From contig SJOL01007403.1 in assembly GCA_004794785.1 (NCBI GenBank), positions 212,106-276,105 on the forward strand: a stretch of 64,000 nt of DNA. Reading direction: 5' to 3'. Shown piece by piece: positions 45,735-58,225 of this stretch. Position 1 is the stretch's first letter. Each line of letters opens with the position of its first letter. The notes under the pieces were generated by a model. It worked only from the letters and a program-made list of their open reading frames with translations. It had not been told where the DNA came from and did no database searches. The translations under genes were made by a program, and so were the position numbers. Source of the DNA: Opisthorchis felineus. Lineage: Eukaryota > Platyhelminthes > Trematoda > Opisthorchiida > Opisthorchiidae.

Positions 45735-45767
45735 CGATGGGTCAGGGAGATTTTGTTCCCTCATTGT
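45735..45767 (-). CDS. Possible 33-nt micro-exon
   Basis: Between acceptor 'ctaaaagctcttcag' and donor 'CCATCG|GTAAGC'; 11 codons, phase 0, encoding TMREQNLPDPS. It would join in frame to the exon at 45815-46047 if that exon uses its alternative donor 'CTACAA|GTGACT'. Plausible but tiny. Confidence 0.3.
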
Positions 45768-45808
45768 CTGAAGAGCTTTTAGACTTTTCCAGATACTTGA
45801 AAGTTTAC

Positions 45809-46047
45809 CACTGGGTCCCAGTCACTTGTAGTCCAAAGCTGTCGACTCTTTGTTTGCGAAAGTCCCACCACAGAAAATAGTTGTTTATCTTTGTGGTCAA
45901 ATTAAAACACAATGGTTCAACAGGTGTTCCAGTTGAATTACTAGGTGACCTCATGTGGGTGTGCACAAAAATCTTCCTTTTTAATTTTGAATGCAACGCT
46001 TGAAACCCGTTTGTGAGGGGTCCTTGGTTGATGTTTTCCGAAAAGAA
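45809..46047 (-). CDS. Internal exon of unknown minus-strand gene
   Basis: Up to 239 nt from acceptor 'cacatttgcccctcag' (phase 0) to donor 'CCAGTG|GTAAAC'. Encodes FFSENINQGPLTNGFQALHS, TGTPVEPLCFNLTTKINNYF and FLWWDFRKQRVDSFGLQVTG. It joins in phase to the exon at 46499. Function unknown; aromatic strand-rich composition. Confidence 0.55.
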
Positions 46048-46498
46048 CTGAGGGGCAAATGTGCGATAATATCTCACTGGTCCTCTTTACAAGCAGTTCC
46101 GAATCGGATGACAAGCTTATTTTATTTGTTGGACTTCCGAATAATGTTTAGTCCAAACTGTCACTGTCTCTTATGGTCGAGTGGAATGTAAGTTAAGTAG
46201 TTCGACTGATGTCTTAATGGAACCTTACAACAAAAGGCCGGAAGTACAAGAACAAGGAGTGAACAACATTTGTAGTTCAGCAGTTTCTCGCTAATGATTG
46301 GCAAAAACAATTTCGTGGGTTGAGAAAAATTAGAACCTCAGACTGGTTGGAGAGGCTGGACGACAGTTACTTATCCGGAGAGGGCGATCAACCTCCCGAG
46401 AGACTGAGCAGTCCAAAGTTGAACAGAAACTCTTTTAAAAAACGTCATAAATACCCTGGAATCTACAAGCGACTGTATTTCCCCGGCTGTTTACTTAC

Positions 46499-46636
46499 GC
46501 TTGGTGTGGAGAAATGGTGTTTCGGACTTAGTCTCAAAGTAGGTGGGACCAGTCTGCAGCATATTTCTCCAACCGCATTACTTGCATATGTGGAAGAAGT
46601 GACTGGACTTCGAAAAACTTGCCAAAATCCACTCAG
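46499..46636 (-). CDS. Internal exon of unknown minus-strand gene
   Basis: 138 nt, exactly 46 codons, phase 0 at both ends, between acceptor 'gactgtgttctgccag' and strong donor 'CAAGC|GTAAGT'. Encodes LSGFWQVFRSPVTSSTYASN and LVPPTLRLSPKHHFSTPS. A 113-codon frame on the opposite strand overlaps it; I prefer the minus strand because of the matching splice sites and phase with the next exon. Confidence 0.55.
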
Positions 46637-47606
46637 CTGGCAGAACACAGTCCGTGACTGATTGTTTGGATGGCACTTTTCCTAAACACGTTGTCTAGTC
46701 CACGCATCTTCGGTGGTAAGAATTGTGCTGAACAACTAAAACATAATCTGTTATAGTGGAGCAAAACTAATCAGAATGAAGTGTAAACAGTGCTTGCCAC
46801 GAATACTGATTTAGATCGCCTTCATACCCTGAAACTGACACGTTTTCAGAAGACCTACTGTGCCAAACATCATTCAGTCGCTGTTAATGTGTGCTTTACG
46901 TGTAAATTTAGTAGTTAACGTTTTCTGTCGGGAAATATCGACATTTCAAATGCTAGGGAATCATGTACAAAACGTGAAACTTCGCAGTTCCACATGATAC
47001 AAGCGACATCAACCATACTTACTCCGGCTATACATAGTCGAATTTCGTTAGTAGGAACACGACTGCCTTTATTTTGGTAAACGATGAACATCCACAGATT
47101 AATAATTGGTGATAGTCCCTATATTCGGCCTATGTTCTAGTGTCTGTATCAGTTCGGCTGTCACATTAGCCATTTAGTCACGTGGCTCACAGCCATTGGC
47201 GTAGGCTGAAATTTGTGACCAACCAGAGGCGCGCTTCGTTAGCCAAACTGACGAATCATGCACGGGTTTGATAAAATGAAGCCACCTTCGACACCACTGA
47301 ATGCTATACCTGATATAGATCAATCTAGCTATCCTTGTGTCAGACGTTTTTGTCACCTTTTAATCGAGTAAGCTTCCGACAATTGGGCCAGTGCGAAATC
47401 GCTACACAGAGAAACACTAGATTTTTCTGAATGTTATATCATCACTGTCTCAAAAACTGTTTGACATAACTTTGGTGTACCATATGTGTGGCTGTCAGAA
47501 TGAAAGCTTTTGAATGAGGCTATATATATATGACAAAAGTATCACACGAAAGCGAATCAAAAGCGTTCCAGTTGACAACGAACGCTGAAATGATATTAGA
47601 AGAACT

Positions 47607-47800
47607 CCAGATGGCTCAGCAGTTAAAGAGCAAACCTACTGACCGCAAGGTCCCTGGTCCGAACTCAACCTCTGCATCTCGACTGCTCCCGTCTAGGCTT
47701 TTGCAAGTTGACAGTATCTCAGCCCCTGCGCATCCTTCGGGTGTCATGGCAGCCAGGCACCTAAAGGGTGTTACAGCCGAACGAATTTCGGACGCTAAAA
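47607..47800 (+). mobile_element. tRNA-derived SINE (copy 3)
   Basis: A box TGGCTCAGCAG (~47612-47622), B box GGTCCGAACTC (~47656-47666), then the shared body ('tatctcagcccctgcgcatc', 'gggtgttacagccgaacga'). Same family as 28055 and 42728. Confidence 0.8.
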
Positions 47801-48719
47801 ATGGAAAGGCAATGCAAAGCATACAACAGCGAGGTAGCCTGCGAACAACCGTCACGATGTGAAAGTGCACAATGGAGTGAAGAAATTTGCAGACTAGGCA
47901 TCTGCTGATCGGCAAGTACTTTATGAAAGTCCGGAACAAGAAAGAGTAACATCAAAAATGGCTTGAGTTGGTCCGCCAAGGTTTAATTCAGCACATTCGG
48001 AACTCAAATAATCCAGTAATTAAACGAATTATCGGAAATATGCATATAACGAGAGGAAGTTGGAATACATATCAAGGGAATTGGCACTGAACCGACGATG
48101 TATTCTGGGCTTTACCTTGTCCAGACTTGGGGCCTAGTACCCATCAGGCAGACCGTACAGACAACTTGCCCTGTAGCCGGCTCAACCAAACTAGAATATA
48201 ATGACAGCACTGCACAAATTGGCCGGATGTCTCCGTATTTTGGAACAATGAGCATCCGTATCCATCATTTTTTGGCTTCTGAATCTAAGCCGAAGTCTGC
48301 TTTGTCTGAATCCTTCCACGATACAGCAAGCGCAGCAGAAGTTGAGTACTTCCCCCTCTAGTGGTAAGAAATCTGTTTGGCAGCATGATTGTCTGGGAGG
48401 TCCTGTTTTCGCTTGACTGAATGGTTGATTTTGCTGGTTTCGGCGTCTGGGTCTGAGACTGGGTCTCACGTCTTTTAGGTTCAGAAGCGGCAGAAAGTGT
48501 TGCGATGTCATGATGCCAGATCGCGGCGTTCAAACAAAGGATTGGAGCCAATGAATAATACTTTATAATCCAAGGTTTCATTAAACCATATACATAGGCT
48601 TCGGAGCCGGGCGAAGGTGAAGGTTAGGTTGGGATCAGTAGGTGACAGTTACTTTAGGTGTGCTTGTCAGTTAAGCACAGGTAACCTGGTGTTGATGCCG
48701 ATAGCTGATTTGCCATACC

Positions 48720-49235
48720 ATGAATAGCGCAGTCTTCGTAGCGCAAGAGGAGTATGGTTCGCTAGCCAAGCGCATAAGTGACAAGCATTCCCGGAAGTCT
48801 TTAATTGTTCAAGTTTGCCTCCGTACTGCTGGGCGAGTACGCGTGTTGATGGTGCTGTCCCAAATCACTCTTCTCCGAAATCCCGTGAGAACAATCAGCG
48901 CAGGCCAGTTGGATGGCTACTTTCACACCAAAACTCCCACGGAAGCTAATTCGACAGCAGACCAACATATCAGCCTTCTACTTGTGTAGTTTGCCGCAAC
49001 CTTCACACGTGAGTTCCACGAGGTTCTCCTATGTGTTGGTTGAAGTTGGTACAGGGCCTACAACTGGATTACGTAGTTCATTGTCCGAAGTAGCAGGCAT
49101 CCTGAAATTGAGAAAGGTGTTCCTCTCCAAATGGAGTGGTTGAGCTGAAAGCTCAACCAAACTGACTACCCAATCGGCACAAGAAGGAAATGCATACTGC
49201 GAGCTCTCTTACACGTAATGCGGCTAATTTACGTT
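48720..49235 (-). mobile_element. R2-like LINE 5' fragment, decayed
   Basis: The reverse complement aligns with 63340-63680. It encodes a C2H2-finger-like stretch (LACADCSHGISEKSDLGQHH), preceded by CEGCGKLHK, with stops. A 10-bp perfect hairpin (49137-49159, loop GAA) lies at the position of a shorter hairpin at 63375-63390 in the other copy. Only the N-terminal DNA-binding part is present, which is unusual because LINEs normally lose their 5' end. Confidence 0.6.
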
Positions 49236-50521
49236 CTCACCGTGATCAAGTAATCAAGATCAGGCAAATAGATGACTCGTTTTCCTATAGAAGAGTGCAT
49301 AAACGTCATACGACAAAACCTAATCTGGCTTGAATGCAATAAAATTTAGTGACGTTCAGACCTGTCATCCAGTTTGGGTGGTGGTCTTGATGTACTGATT
49401 TAAGATCCCTCTCGTGCGCCTGCTGTTTACGCCGCGAGTCCGAAAGCTGCGTGTTCACTTTGGCTGCGCATTGAGTAGGTTGGGACGTCACCACGATCAC
49501 CCAATGGTCGCCTAGGTGAGGCGTCAATGTTCTGGTGTCTGTCATGACGGTGCTGACATATAGGCTAGGAGTGCCTTAGCCGCTTATTCATCATTAACAC
49601 TCTATCCCTATGCACAACGGCACCTCAAATGGAGAGCTTTATGAACTGTTATTTAGGTCTTGTTAAGCAGTTCCAAACCACACATTTTTCGGCATTTAAT
49701 ATACTGACTGATTAGATAGCTCTGGTTTTGTAGAGTTGTCATGTATGCGACTAAACGAGCTTGAAACTGGGACATCAAAATTTTAGGCAGAGATTAAAGT
49801 GGTCAGAAATGGCCATCTAACACCTGCAAGGCTAAAAAAGATTTTCAACATACATGTGCTCCGGATTCTTGTGAAAGTTTAACAAAATCTTTGTAGTCTG
49901 TCATGTCTTTCAGTGACTGGATCACTCTAAACCTGTTGACTGAGCTTTCTGGGTTGGTTCTTGAGTTCGTAGATTGCGTTAATGTACTATGCCGTGCGGA
50001 CCGACAGTCAACGGAGATTCAAAAATGCAGTCACATATACACCTAGTGATGGTCACTGGATCACGACTGTTTGAAGCTCTACTACCGAAGATCTGAAGGA
50101 AATGTGTTAGTCACCTAGAAAAGGATTACATAAAGGAAAAATGAATACAAAAGAATAAAGACAAAATGAACCCAACAACCACGCTAACTCCGATTGGATA
50201 TGACAATGAAAAAAGCCATCAAAGCATTGGATGCGGTGAAGGATATCAGGATGTAAGATGATATATCTAAGATATCTTGTGGGTATTTCTGCTGGCTAGT
50301 CACAACAGTGATATCAAAAAGCCGTGAACAAAGTACAGTTGGATATTTTATTACGATCCAGAAAAATAAGTTATGGCATCTATCGTTCTAGTCTTTAGGC
50401 TTTTACTGACCGTTTCTATGTCATCATTTCATCGTTATTCATGGCCAGCTCTTAAAGAACGACTCTGTTGGTACACAATCAAAAGGTTTAAAAAGGTTTC
50501 TCAGGGAGGTGTAATAACTGC
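49236..50521. other. Unassigned stretch
   Basis: A minus-strand frame at 49306-49545 (GDHWVIVVTSQPTQCAAKVN) is coding-like but has no recognised motif. Nothing else supported. Confidence 0.3.
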
Positions 50522-50752
50522 CTAATCGGACTTTCCATTATAATTTACATCGTCTAACCAAAGGAACCAGGATAACCCTGACCGCTGGTGTACGTACACG
50601 CCCGTGGCAAGTAAGTGTGATGATGAGTCTGATACTCTGTGAAACAACAGTGGTTGCGAAGGATACAACATGTCAAAAGTCTGCTGCACAGACGGCCACG
50701 GGATATTTGCCGATCCAAAAACGTTCATGTCTATCTTGTTGGATCCCCACAT
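50522..50752 (-). CDS. Candidate terminal exon
   Basis: Open frame of 76 codons ending in a stop. Encodes IDMNVFGSANIPWPSVQQTF, YPSQPLLFHRVSDSSSHLLA and LSWFLWLDDVNYNGKSD, strongly coding-like. The 5' limit is unclear; the ATG may be internal to an exon. Same strand as the other exon candidates. Function unknown. Confidence 0.4.
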   Translation of the reverse strand: MWGSNKIDMNVFGSANIPWPSVQQTFDMLYPSQPLLFHRVSDSSSHLLATGVYVHQRSGLSWFLWLDDVNYNGKSD

Positions 50753-51228
50753 TTTAAGTATACGTGTGACCTTGTTTTCTTTCGGTTTTACATGAAAAAG
50801 TGAACGGGATGGTATCTAAGTGTCAGGTGAATTCGGGAGTTCCTTTGTCAGACCTAAAAAAGGGAGCTTAATCCAGAAAAGATATTCCGTTAAACGTATC
50901 GATTCAACACCAGTGTCCTCCAGTATTTACGTTGTTTAACCTGAATCACAGTACTATATACTTGATGGACTTTCAAAGAGAGGCATTACTTTTAATGAAA
51001 GGATCGATTTTACCGTAATATCAGCAGGCGTAATAGGGTAACCGGAGGCCAGAAAATTATGCATTCTTCCTATACAGGCAATATAAGAAACTGAGTTGTT
51101 TCTAGGGTCATATTCTATACTGGAATTCTTATTTTACCTGTTACTCGAAGGATCAATCAATTCATAACTGTTTAAGCACACATTCATTCTTTTTGAAAGA
51201 AGACAAAAAGATAACAAGAAAATCTGCC

Positions 51229-51440
51229 TCCGGGAGAAAAAGATAAAATGAAGAAACAAGTACCCACCAGTTTGTTATCCGGTATTGTGTGCATTGTTCC
51301 TCGAATCTGTCTAGGTGTCTCCCAAATTTCTTCTTGACTCACATCCGATGAGCGTGACAGCATTAGCATGATTTTTAACTTCAAATTACCCATGTATGTT
51401 TCTTTACATTGAAATTTTTGGACTAACTTACAAACAAACA
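51229..51440 (-). CDS. Candidate exon
   Basis: Encodes VQKFQCKETYMGNLKLKIML and SSDVSQEEIWETPRQIRGTM, running into donor candidates around 'CTG|GTGGGT'. The start is not fixed; the ATG at 51441 follows a pyrimidine-rich stretch. Function unknown. Confidence 0.4.
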
Positions 51441-54207
51441 TGGTAGAGGAAATTAATGTTAAATTCCTGGTGGAGAATTGCTCTGCGCTTTGAACTTCAA
51501 GCGGTATCGTTAGATCAACTTCACTGGAAACTGTTAACCAAGTGGCCGAAATGCTTATCTGTTACCAAGGTCTGAACTACACTGAGGTTCTTACACTCCC
51601 CCAGTATTTTACTGAAAAAAGTCGGTCAATCTTTAAACACAAGGCTTCAATTATCGACTCCATCCTGACGCTCAATGACTACCCAGGAAAATGTCGGGCT
51701 CCCCATTTACAAGCATTTTAGATCTGATCACTCCTATCTATGCTGTACAAAGAATAATATTTTCTTTAATAATCCTTGGGAGTGCACATATTACCAGGTG
51801 CACATCTTTGAACTTATTACATTTTAGCAAGTGGAACGAACCGAATTTATTTTGCTTGTTCACATGACAGATACTGGAGTTCCAGCCTTAGCTTCCATTT
51901 GAGTGCACTTGCGGGTTTTATAACAAACACAGCACAATACTTCTGACATATGAAGTGGGAAAAGAGTGAACTGTAATTTCTAATTTAAGGCGTCTACACA
52001 AAGCTGGCTAGTAAATACAGGCGCACAATTCCACATTTCATGACGTGTGCTGGTACACTTCAATACCGGTTCTATCTACGGTCTATAGCGAGCCAAATGC
52101 ATTGATGTATAGTATGATATAACGAAATTCGGATGCAAGAATACAAAAAACGATATGATGTCGGCCGACCATCTCGCAAAAACAACTATGGCCACTTGAT
52201 CGTGTCGTCATCAGGTTTAGTATTTTGGTGGCACCTCCAAGTGTACATGGATAGTAATTTTATTAGTTAATAATTCATATGACTCGATGAGTTCTCAACA
52301 AACGATCCCTTCATATCTATCGGAAATCGTGACATTCGGCTGACCGGATGGGTATATGTAACTTTTTCAAAAATGACATAGCAGAAGTCCATTCGATTTG
52401 TTTGAGTTGCATAGAATTAATAAAATCTGAAAACCGACTAGTATCGTCTGTGAAGACACGTGAACTCAGACTTGAATAATAAAAGTTAGATAAGCCATAC
52501 CCTTCGTATTTTGGCGCCCTGATTGCTTCGACGACAAAACATGAGGGGGAAACAAAACTGTAGTTTTCGTCTGTTTCACCAACACAGTCATGACGTCAGA
52601 TATAAGCGACCTTGAAGTCAAAATGACAACGCTGCATTCATTGTTCTTGATGTGTGCGCGGGAAGAGGTTAGTGACTTACACAACAGGCTCTTTTATTTA
52701 ATAACCTCGAGAATCGTATTGCTCTGGAATCGATTAAACTCAATAACCATCGAAAGCAAGACAAACTCACAATGTGAGCAAAATGTTCACACACAAACGA
52801 ATAACTGAAGGAAGAAGATAGAACCATAGGTATAGCGGATTTACTGGATAAGGCCAAAGTTGCAAGTGTAGCTCAAGCTCGGAATCAGGGCAAGTACAGA
52901 TAGGCTGCAGTGCAAAGGTCAAGCATGCGTTGAAAACTATGATTACCGAAAAAGTTTGGAGGAAAAGACACGGGATGAGGACAGCAAACCAGGATTGGTC
53001 CTTCCTATCCTCGACTTTGCAGCTCGAATAGAGTTCTTAATCTCTCGATAGAGGTGCACTTTTACGGAATCTCATGTCACGTATTTCTTAGGTTTTGTTC
53101 AGCATGCAACATTCAGGCCCGACGAGGAAATATGCTCTTTGTCTACCTGGAGAATACTACCCTTCACTTCTGGCAGGGACTACCAATGAACTTAGCCATC
53201 GTTGCCAGATGTGTATATGAATTAGAATTTTACTATTCATGCCGGTAAAATTTTGTCCCAGTTTCCCTCTGGCCCATGGACTCAAATGGAAATTGTGGAC
53301 CGAACTGTGAACCAAGAAGACTGAACAGCTAAGTCTTCTTGATCATCAAGGCTGTTCCCGTGTGGATTTGCTTTATAGCTATAACTGTCTTCATATGTTT
53401 GCATTGACGGACTGCTGCTGGGCTTCGCCAGTCACGGTGAAGGCATTATTCTCGTGCCGGTTGTACTACTGGCCCTAAATGTAAGTAGCCTAATTTTTCT
53501 CAGTATGTATGAGCGCGTCACAACAAATGCCAAACTACAACAGCACAGATCTGAAGTTACTCACAAAAATATGTCTGTGAAAAAATTTACGGTCCGTTCT
53601 AGTTAGTTAAATGGTTCATCGAAGTTTGCGGTTTCATTTTAAGTAGCCATTAGCTCCTAGTGCCATCACGATTACAACGTGGTTTGACAAGTCTATCACG
53701 TTTAGGTTCAACGGGACAGTATAAAAGTACTGTGCTGAAATTCGTTCAGATGCCTTTCACTCCTCCATTTACTTTTGAGTACTGTACTTTAAAATATGAT
53801 TGTTTCGCCCTATCAGCGCATGGGAAAAAATTGTGGGTAATTTAACTTATGGTTTGTGAGAAACTTAATCATACTCTATTTACAGACGTGCGAATATATT
53901 GAGTAACCATTCTAGGTTGCTTGATATAGGAACATCTGGAAAGTAGCCGACGATAAATAAAGAGAATGACTTTCTTGGGCGGGTAACAGTTCAAATGATT
54001 TTTTACGCCTTAGTAAACTTTTATATATCTCAACGTGTACGATCAACGACTATACGCGACTTGGGAAACGAGCGCGCACATCCCCAGCTATGATGCGTGC
54101 CCAACCAGCCCTAGCACAGAGAGAAGAAGACCGGACCCTCGGAGAAGAGCATTTACTGCCTCAACCAAAGGTGAAGTACAGCGGGAGTACCGTCAAATAT
54201 ATGTATA

Positions 54208-54209
<2 letters not shown>

Positions 54210-54269
<60 letters not shown>
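54210..54269. repeat. Compound microsatellite (AT)n(AG)n
   Basis: About 16 AT units (54210-54242) run directly into about 13 AG units (to ~54269). Uninterrupted, so probably length-variable. Confidence 0.95.
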
Positions 54270-54272
<3 letters not shown>

Positions 54273-55488
54273 TGGGAGAACGATAAATTCATTAGCACAA
54301 AAAGGGCAACTGGCCGGTGGGAAAGAAGCGCGGTCATTTTGAACTAAGGCGTCACATGGTGGAAAAGGTGCGGAATTTAAAAATTCAAATTTTCAGAAAA
54401 TAAAATCGTCAACAACTCAGGGATACTGATATCCCAACAGAAACTGAGTTAATCATTGGTCTAATGCGTTTGAGATAAGCTTTTTCTGAATAAAATAGAC
54501 CTGATGTCGCTCAAAGTTACACCACTTTTATGGGTGACCTAATACACGAACACATGAAGACAGTGAACCAGAGCGGTAAGGTGACTTTATTCCACAGCTT
54601 TCTCTTTTACTCCGTCATTTGTACGTTTTGTGCCAAAAGTGACTTATTTGCAGCTATTACATCAGTATTTTTCCCATTCCGACGGCTCAGCACTCGGTCG
54701 TCTGCGTGAGCAAAAGGTCTTCAAACTTGACTCAATACCGTTTCGGTAGACGGCAGAAGTTCTTTTGCACATAGTGAACGAATAACTGCTTAGCAGTTCG
54801 TTGGTTCTGAACAGAAGGGATAGAACTAGACAGTAGTTTTATTTTTCCAAATTTGGCGGGCGTTGTCGTTGATGCAAACCTTCAGAGCAAATACAACTTT
54901 GATGTAATGATACTAAGTATGAATCTGTTTGGACCTCACATAGTAAAATCATGACCAGTACAGTCCGATTAAAAAACGGATTTCTAGACGTTTTATTTGC
55001 ATCCCGTTTACCATTCAGAAAAATAAAAATTAGTTAAACCGACGCAGTGAGTGTTACCCACTGCATGTCGTGCTACTATATCTCTAGGCTGACCATTTCT
55101 GCTTGTTTCGGTCGACTTGCCTCCAAGATCCCTAAAAAATGACCTGCAGCATCCATAAAGGCACAATAGTCACCAGCAAAAAATACGTAGATTATACTTA
55201 GGTTATGCGTGGATAAGTTTACTTCAGTTTGAAAGAAGGCGGAACTTTGCATGAATTTCGCAATGGAAGCGGAGTTCGGTAGGACAACTGAAAAGCACCA
55301 GATCAACCGAAATCGAGCCCTCTAAAGTGAGCTGGTTGGAGCGCGTACCACTGGATGACGCTTCAAACTTGAAATGCTAACTGTACAGCGGGCGACATGC
55401 CCGAGCGTTTGGTGGTGAACCAGGATGTGGTCAGTGCAAATGTGGCTCGGTAAATCAGAATTTTCAAAATTAAATCACTTATCTTCAC

Positions 55489-55611
55489 AGGTAACAAGTT
55501 TTCCTTCAGCCGATACATATAAAATTTGAATTCAATACAGTTTGTAGTCTGATAAGATTTGAGGGTGTCCATCAAAGTTGCCGCTGCCACCGCGCTACTG
55601 TTGGGCGTTAG
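55489..55611 (-). CDS. Internal exon of unknown minus-strand gene
   Basis: 123 nt (41 codons), phase 0 both ends, from acceptor 'ttgggttatacttcag' to donor 'TTACCT|GTGAAG'. Encodes NSSAVAAATLMDTLKSYQTT and CIEFKFYMYRLKENLLP. Function unknown. Confidence 0.5.
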
Positions 55612-57789
55612 CTGAAGTATAACCCAACCTAAAACCATAGTCAACCTCCTTAGAATTTTTAACCCGATCAACACAGCATTAGTTTTGTCAGTTTCCGAGA
55701 AGCACCACTGAAATTTTTCAACTATAACGGTAATCCGTGGGATAGTCTGGCACTGTGGCGCTGCCTTCCACGTAGACGACGGTAATGCGTTTCTTGTCAG
55801 CGCGAGCTCATCATCTTAGCTGCGGTCGACCTTTATGTTTCAACATTATCCACAGTAAAGATGTAGTGAACTGACCACAGCGAATCACTACAACGATAGT
55901 AGAACCTGCTACATTAGACTGATCAGAAGCACTTAGTTTTTACTAATCCATTCCCAGTCAAATAGAGAAAAACAAACTCAACAGTGTTCAGAAAAACCAA
56001 AATGGGAATTAGACGACCTCAAGAAGATTGGGAGTTTATAATTAAGAGTTTAAGCTGTAGTTTCAGAGAAGTTCGCTCGATCAAATAGTGATTCTACGTA
56101 AAAAGGAATCACGAAATGCATGCACATACGGAGTCTTATTAACCAAACACAGCTAGCTTTGAATAATTTCCAGCCGTTATAAGGCACGGTGTGGAGATCG
56201 ACAGATGACGCTCAAACCGTGAGGAATTGTGGGTCCGCAAATCAAAACACAGATATATCTACTTACAGTCCCAGTATACTTTGGCCAGAAGAAGAAAACT
56301 TTTGTCAGTGACTTTACAAGCAAATGAATATACTCGATTACAAGAGTAGCACAGGTCATTCATCGTTCCGCATAATTTGTTTGACCGTGATGTACATTTT
56401 TCTTCGTGCGCATTTAGTTAATCGTGAAAATCTTCGACAAAATTTGTCCACGGCGGAGAAAAAAGCACGACACTCCTGCATCGGTGCGCTTTGTTTTGCA
56501 AACCAGGTAGCCATCAGATTCCTTAGAATATACTAATTAATTCGGTCCAGACCACCTAAGTTGTGGTAATTGTCCTTTAGGGTTTCAGCACTGCCGGTAA
56601 TTTTAATCAAACATATCACAGTAGTGAACGTCACATGCATGAAGTGACACTCCCTATGCACAATAAATGTAAACAATATAATCTGCGCTTCTGTTGAGTC
56701 GAGCTGCCGTTAGATGTAATAATTCGAAGCTTGCGCGACAATCTGAAGGCGAGTTATTACTATTGAGTTATCTAACCCAAACATGGAATGTGTTAGATTT
56801 TTGTGTGCGATATAAGTCAGTTCTTAAGATTTGTTGTCTAGCTGCAGCTGTTGTAAACACGACTTTTCTGAGTGATGATCCCTTCAAAAAAGGTAAAAGA
56901 AAGATCTAGGTTGTTTTAAATGTAATACCCTACCATGAAGCCATGCTACTGCACCACATTAAAAAACAACCCAAGGAGCTGGTAGACTCCATGATACTGC
57001 AGATATTTGCATTTGGGCAGTTCCCGCTACAAGCACTTTCCAGTTGTTGGATGAGTTCTAAAATAGCCTGATTAGTAGCATGTACAGGCTACCTTATTAC
57101 GACCTGTATTCTATTCGGGTCGATAAAAGTAGGTCAACCACTATGTTATGGATCAAACCGTTGAGTATCAACAAAAATAAACCAGAATCGGGCCAGATTC
57201 GTTTGCATTTTGGGTCGCTGACACCCTAGGTGGTGTAATTTATCACTAGTTTTGTGGTACTTTATGCGTACAGCGACCCACACAAGTGCCACAGTAAACA
57301 GGTGACGGTAGTTAGTGCATAATGTTCTTGGGGTAGAACGATGTCTATGAAAATCAAACGTAGAGTCAGAAATTAGATAAACCCAGTTGGTTTGGTCCAA
57401 GAACCACGTCATACTATATAGTCATTTATTGTGCAAAACAACCCTGAGCTTTGCTGTCTGCAAAGTTAAATAGATCTACTGACCACGGATCTCGCCTCAT
57501 CCCCAGTATATGAACGAATATTTGCTGGAAGTTTTCGCGATGATTTAAGCGGATGGTTATTTATTCCGAACGGAAATTTTCACATTCTCGCAGTGATTGT
57601 TTTTCATTGCTGTGATTATACTGCGGGCTACACTGACCTGAACTTCGTTTCTCAACAGAACGTGGAGGAGTCAGTAAACGAGCAATGCGTATTTGCGCTG
57701 GAACAGTAAAAGTAGTTTAGATGTTCTGGGGGCAAAGTCCTGTTGTTTGCTGCCAAATAGTTGTAAAGAAGGTCGCCTGTTTTCATTAG

Positions 57790-57930
57790 ACACAAAGCAT
57801 CCCCATTCCCATGGAACAGGTGATTCTGGCCGCCCCTGAGAATTTTTTATATATTCTATATTGGTGGCTCCAAGAGTGCTTTCAAGAAGGGAGCGAAAAT
57901 GCTTGGGTGAAAATTAATTTACAACACAAG
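57790..57930 (+). CDS. Possible plus-strand exon
   Basis: 47 codons in phase 0 from acceptor 'ctgttttcattag' to donor 'CACAAG|GTAAAT', encoding PMEQVILAAPENFLYILYWW and FQEGSENAWVKINLQHK. The next plausible exon (58049) needs phase 1, so the two do not join directly. Function unknown. Confidence 0.4.
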
Positions 57931-58048
57931 GTAAATTGCCTTTCAAGACAGCTGTTTCTAAGAGGTCAGCAGCTAGGTCAGCTAGGCCTAAAGTTAATTT
58001 TTGTGCATATGTCTATCCATACTCAAAACTACCGCTTCGTCTTTGCAG

Positions 58049-58225
58049 CTAGGGTGACAGTAACCTGTATAGTAGCTGATCGAAAACCAAACAGTAATGT
58101 AAACCACATACAACTCAATGAGGACCCAGATATATGTGAAAGATTGCAAAGCGATGTACAGGAACTTTTCCTACCTGAAATCAGTCAAGCATTCACTGAC
58201 ATTGTCGTGTATTTTTCAACTGTTG
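58049..58225 (+). CDS. Possible plus-strand exon
   Basis: Starts after a textbook acceptor 'cgcttcgtctttgcag'. Encodes VTVTCIVADRKPNSNVNHIQ, DICERLQSDVQELFLPEISQ and TDIVVYFSTV. The frame is open to 58242; a donor GT at 58226 is one option. Coding-like, unrecognised. Confidence 0.45.

Noticed and set aside
46320..46661. 113-codon plus-strand open frame
   Set aside because: Overlaps, on the other strand, a 138-nt exon with a strong acceptor and GTAAGT donor that joins its neighbour in phase.
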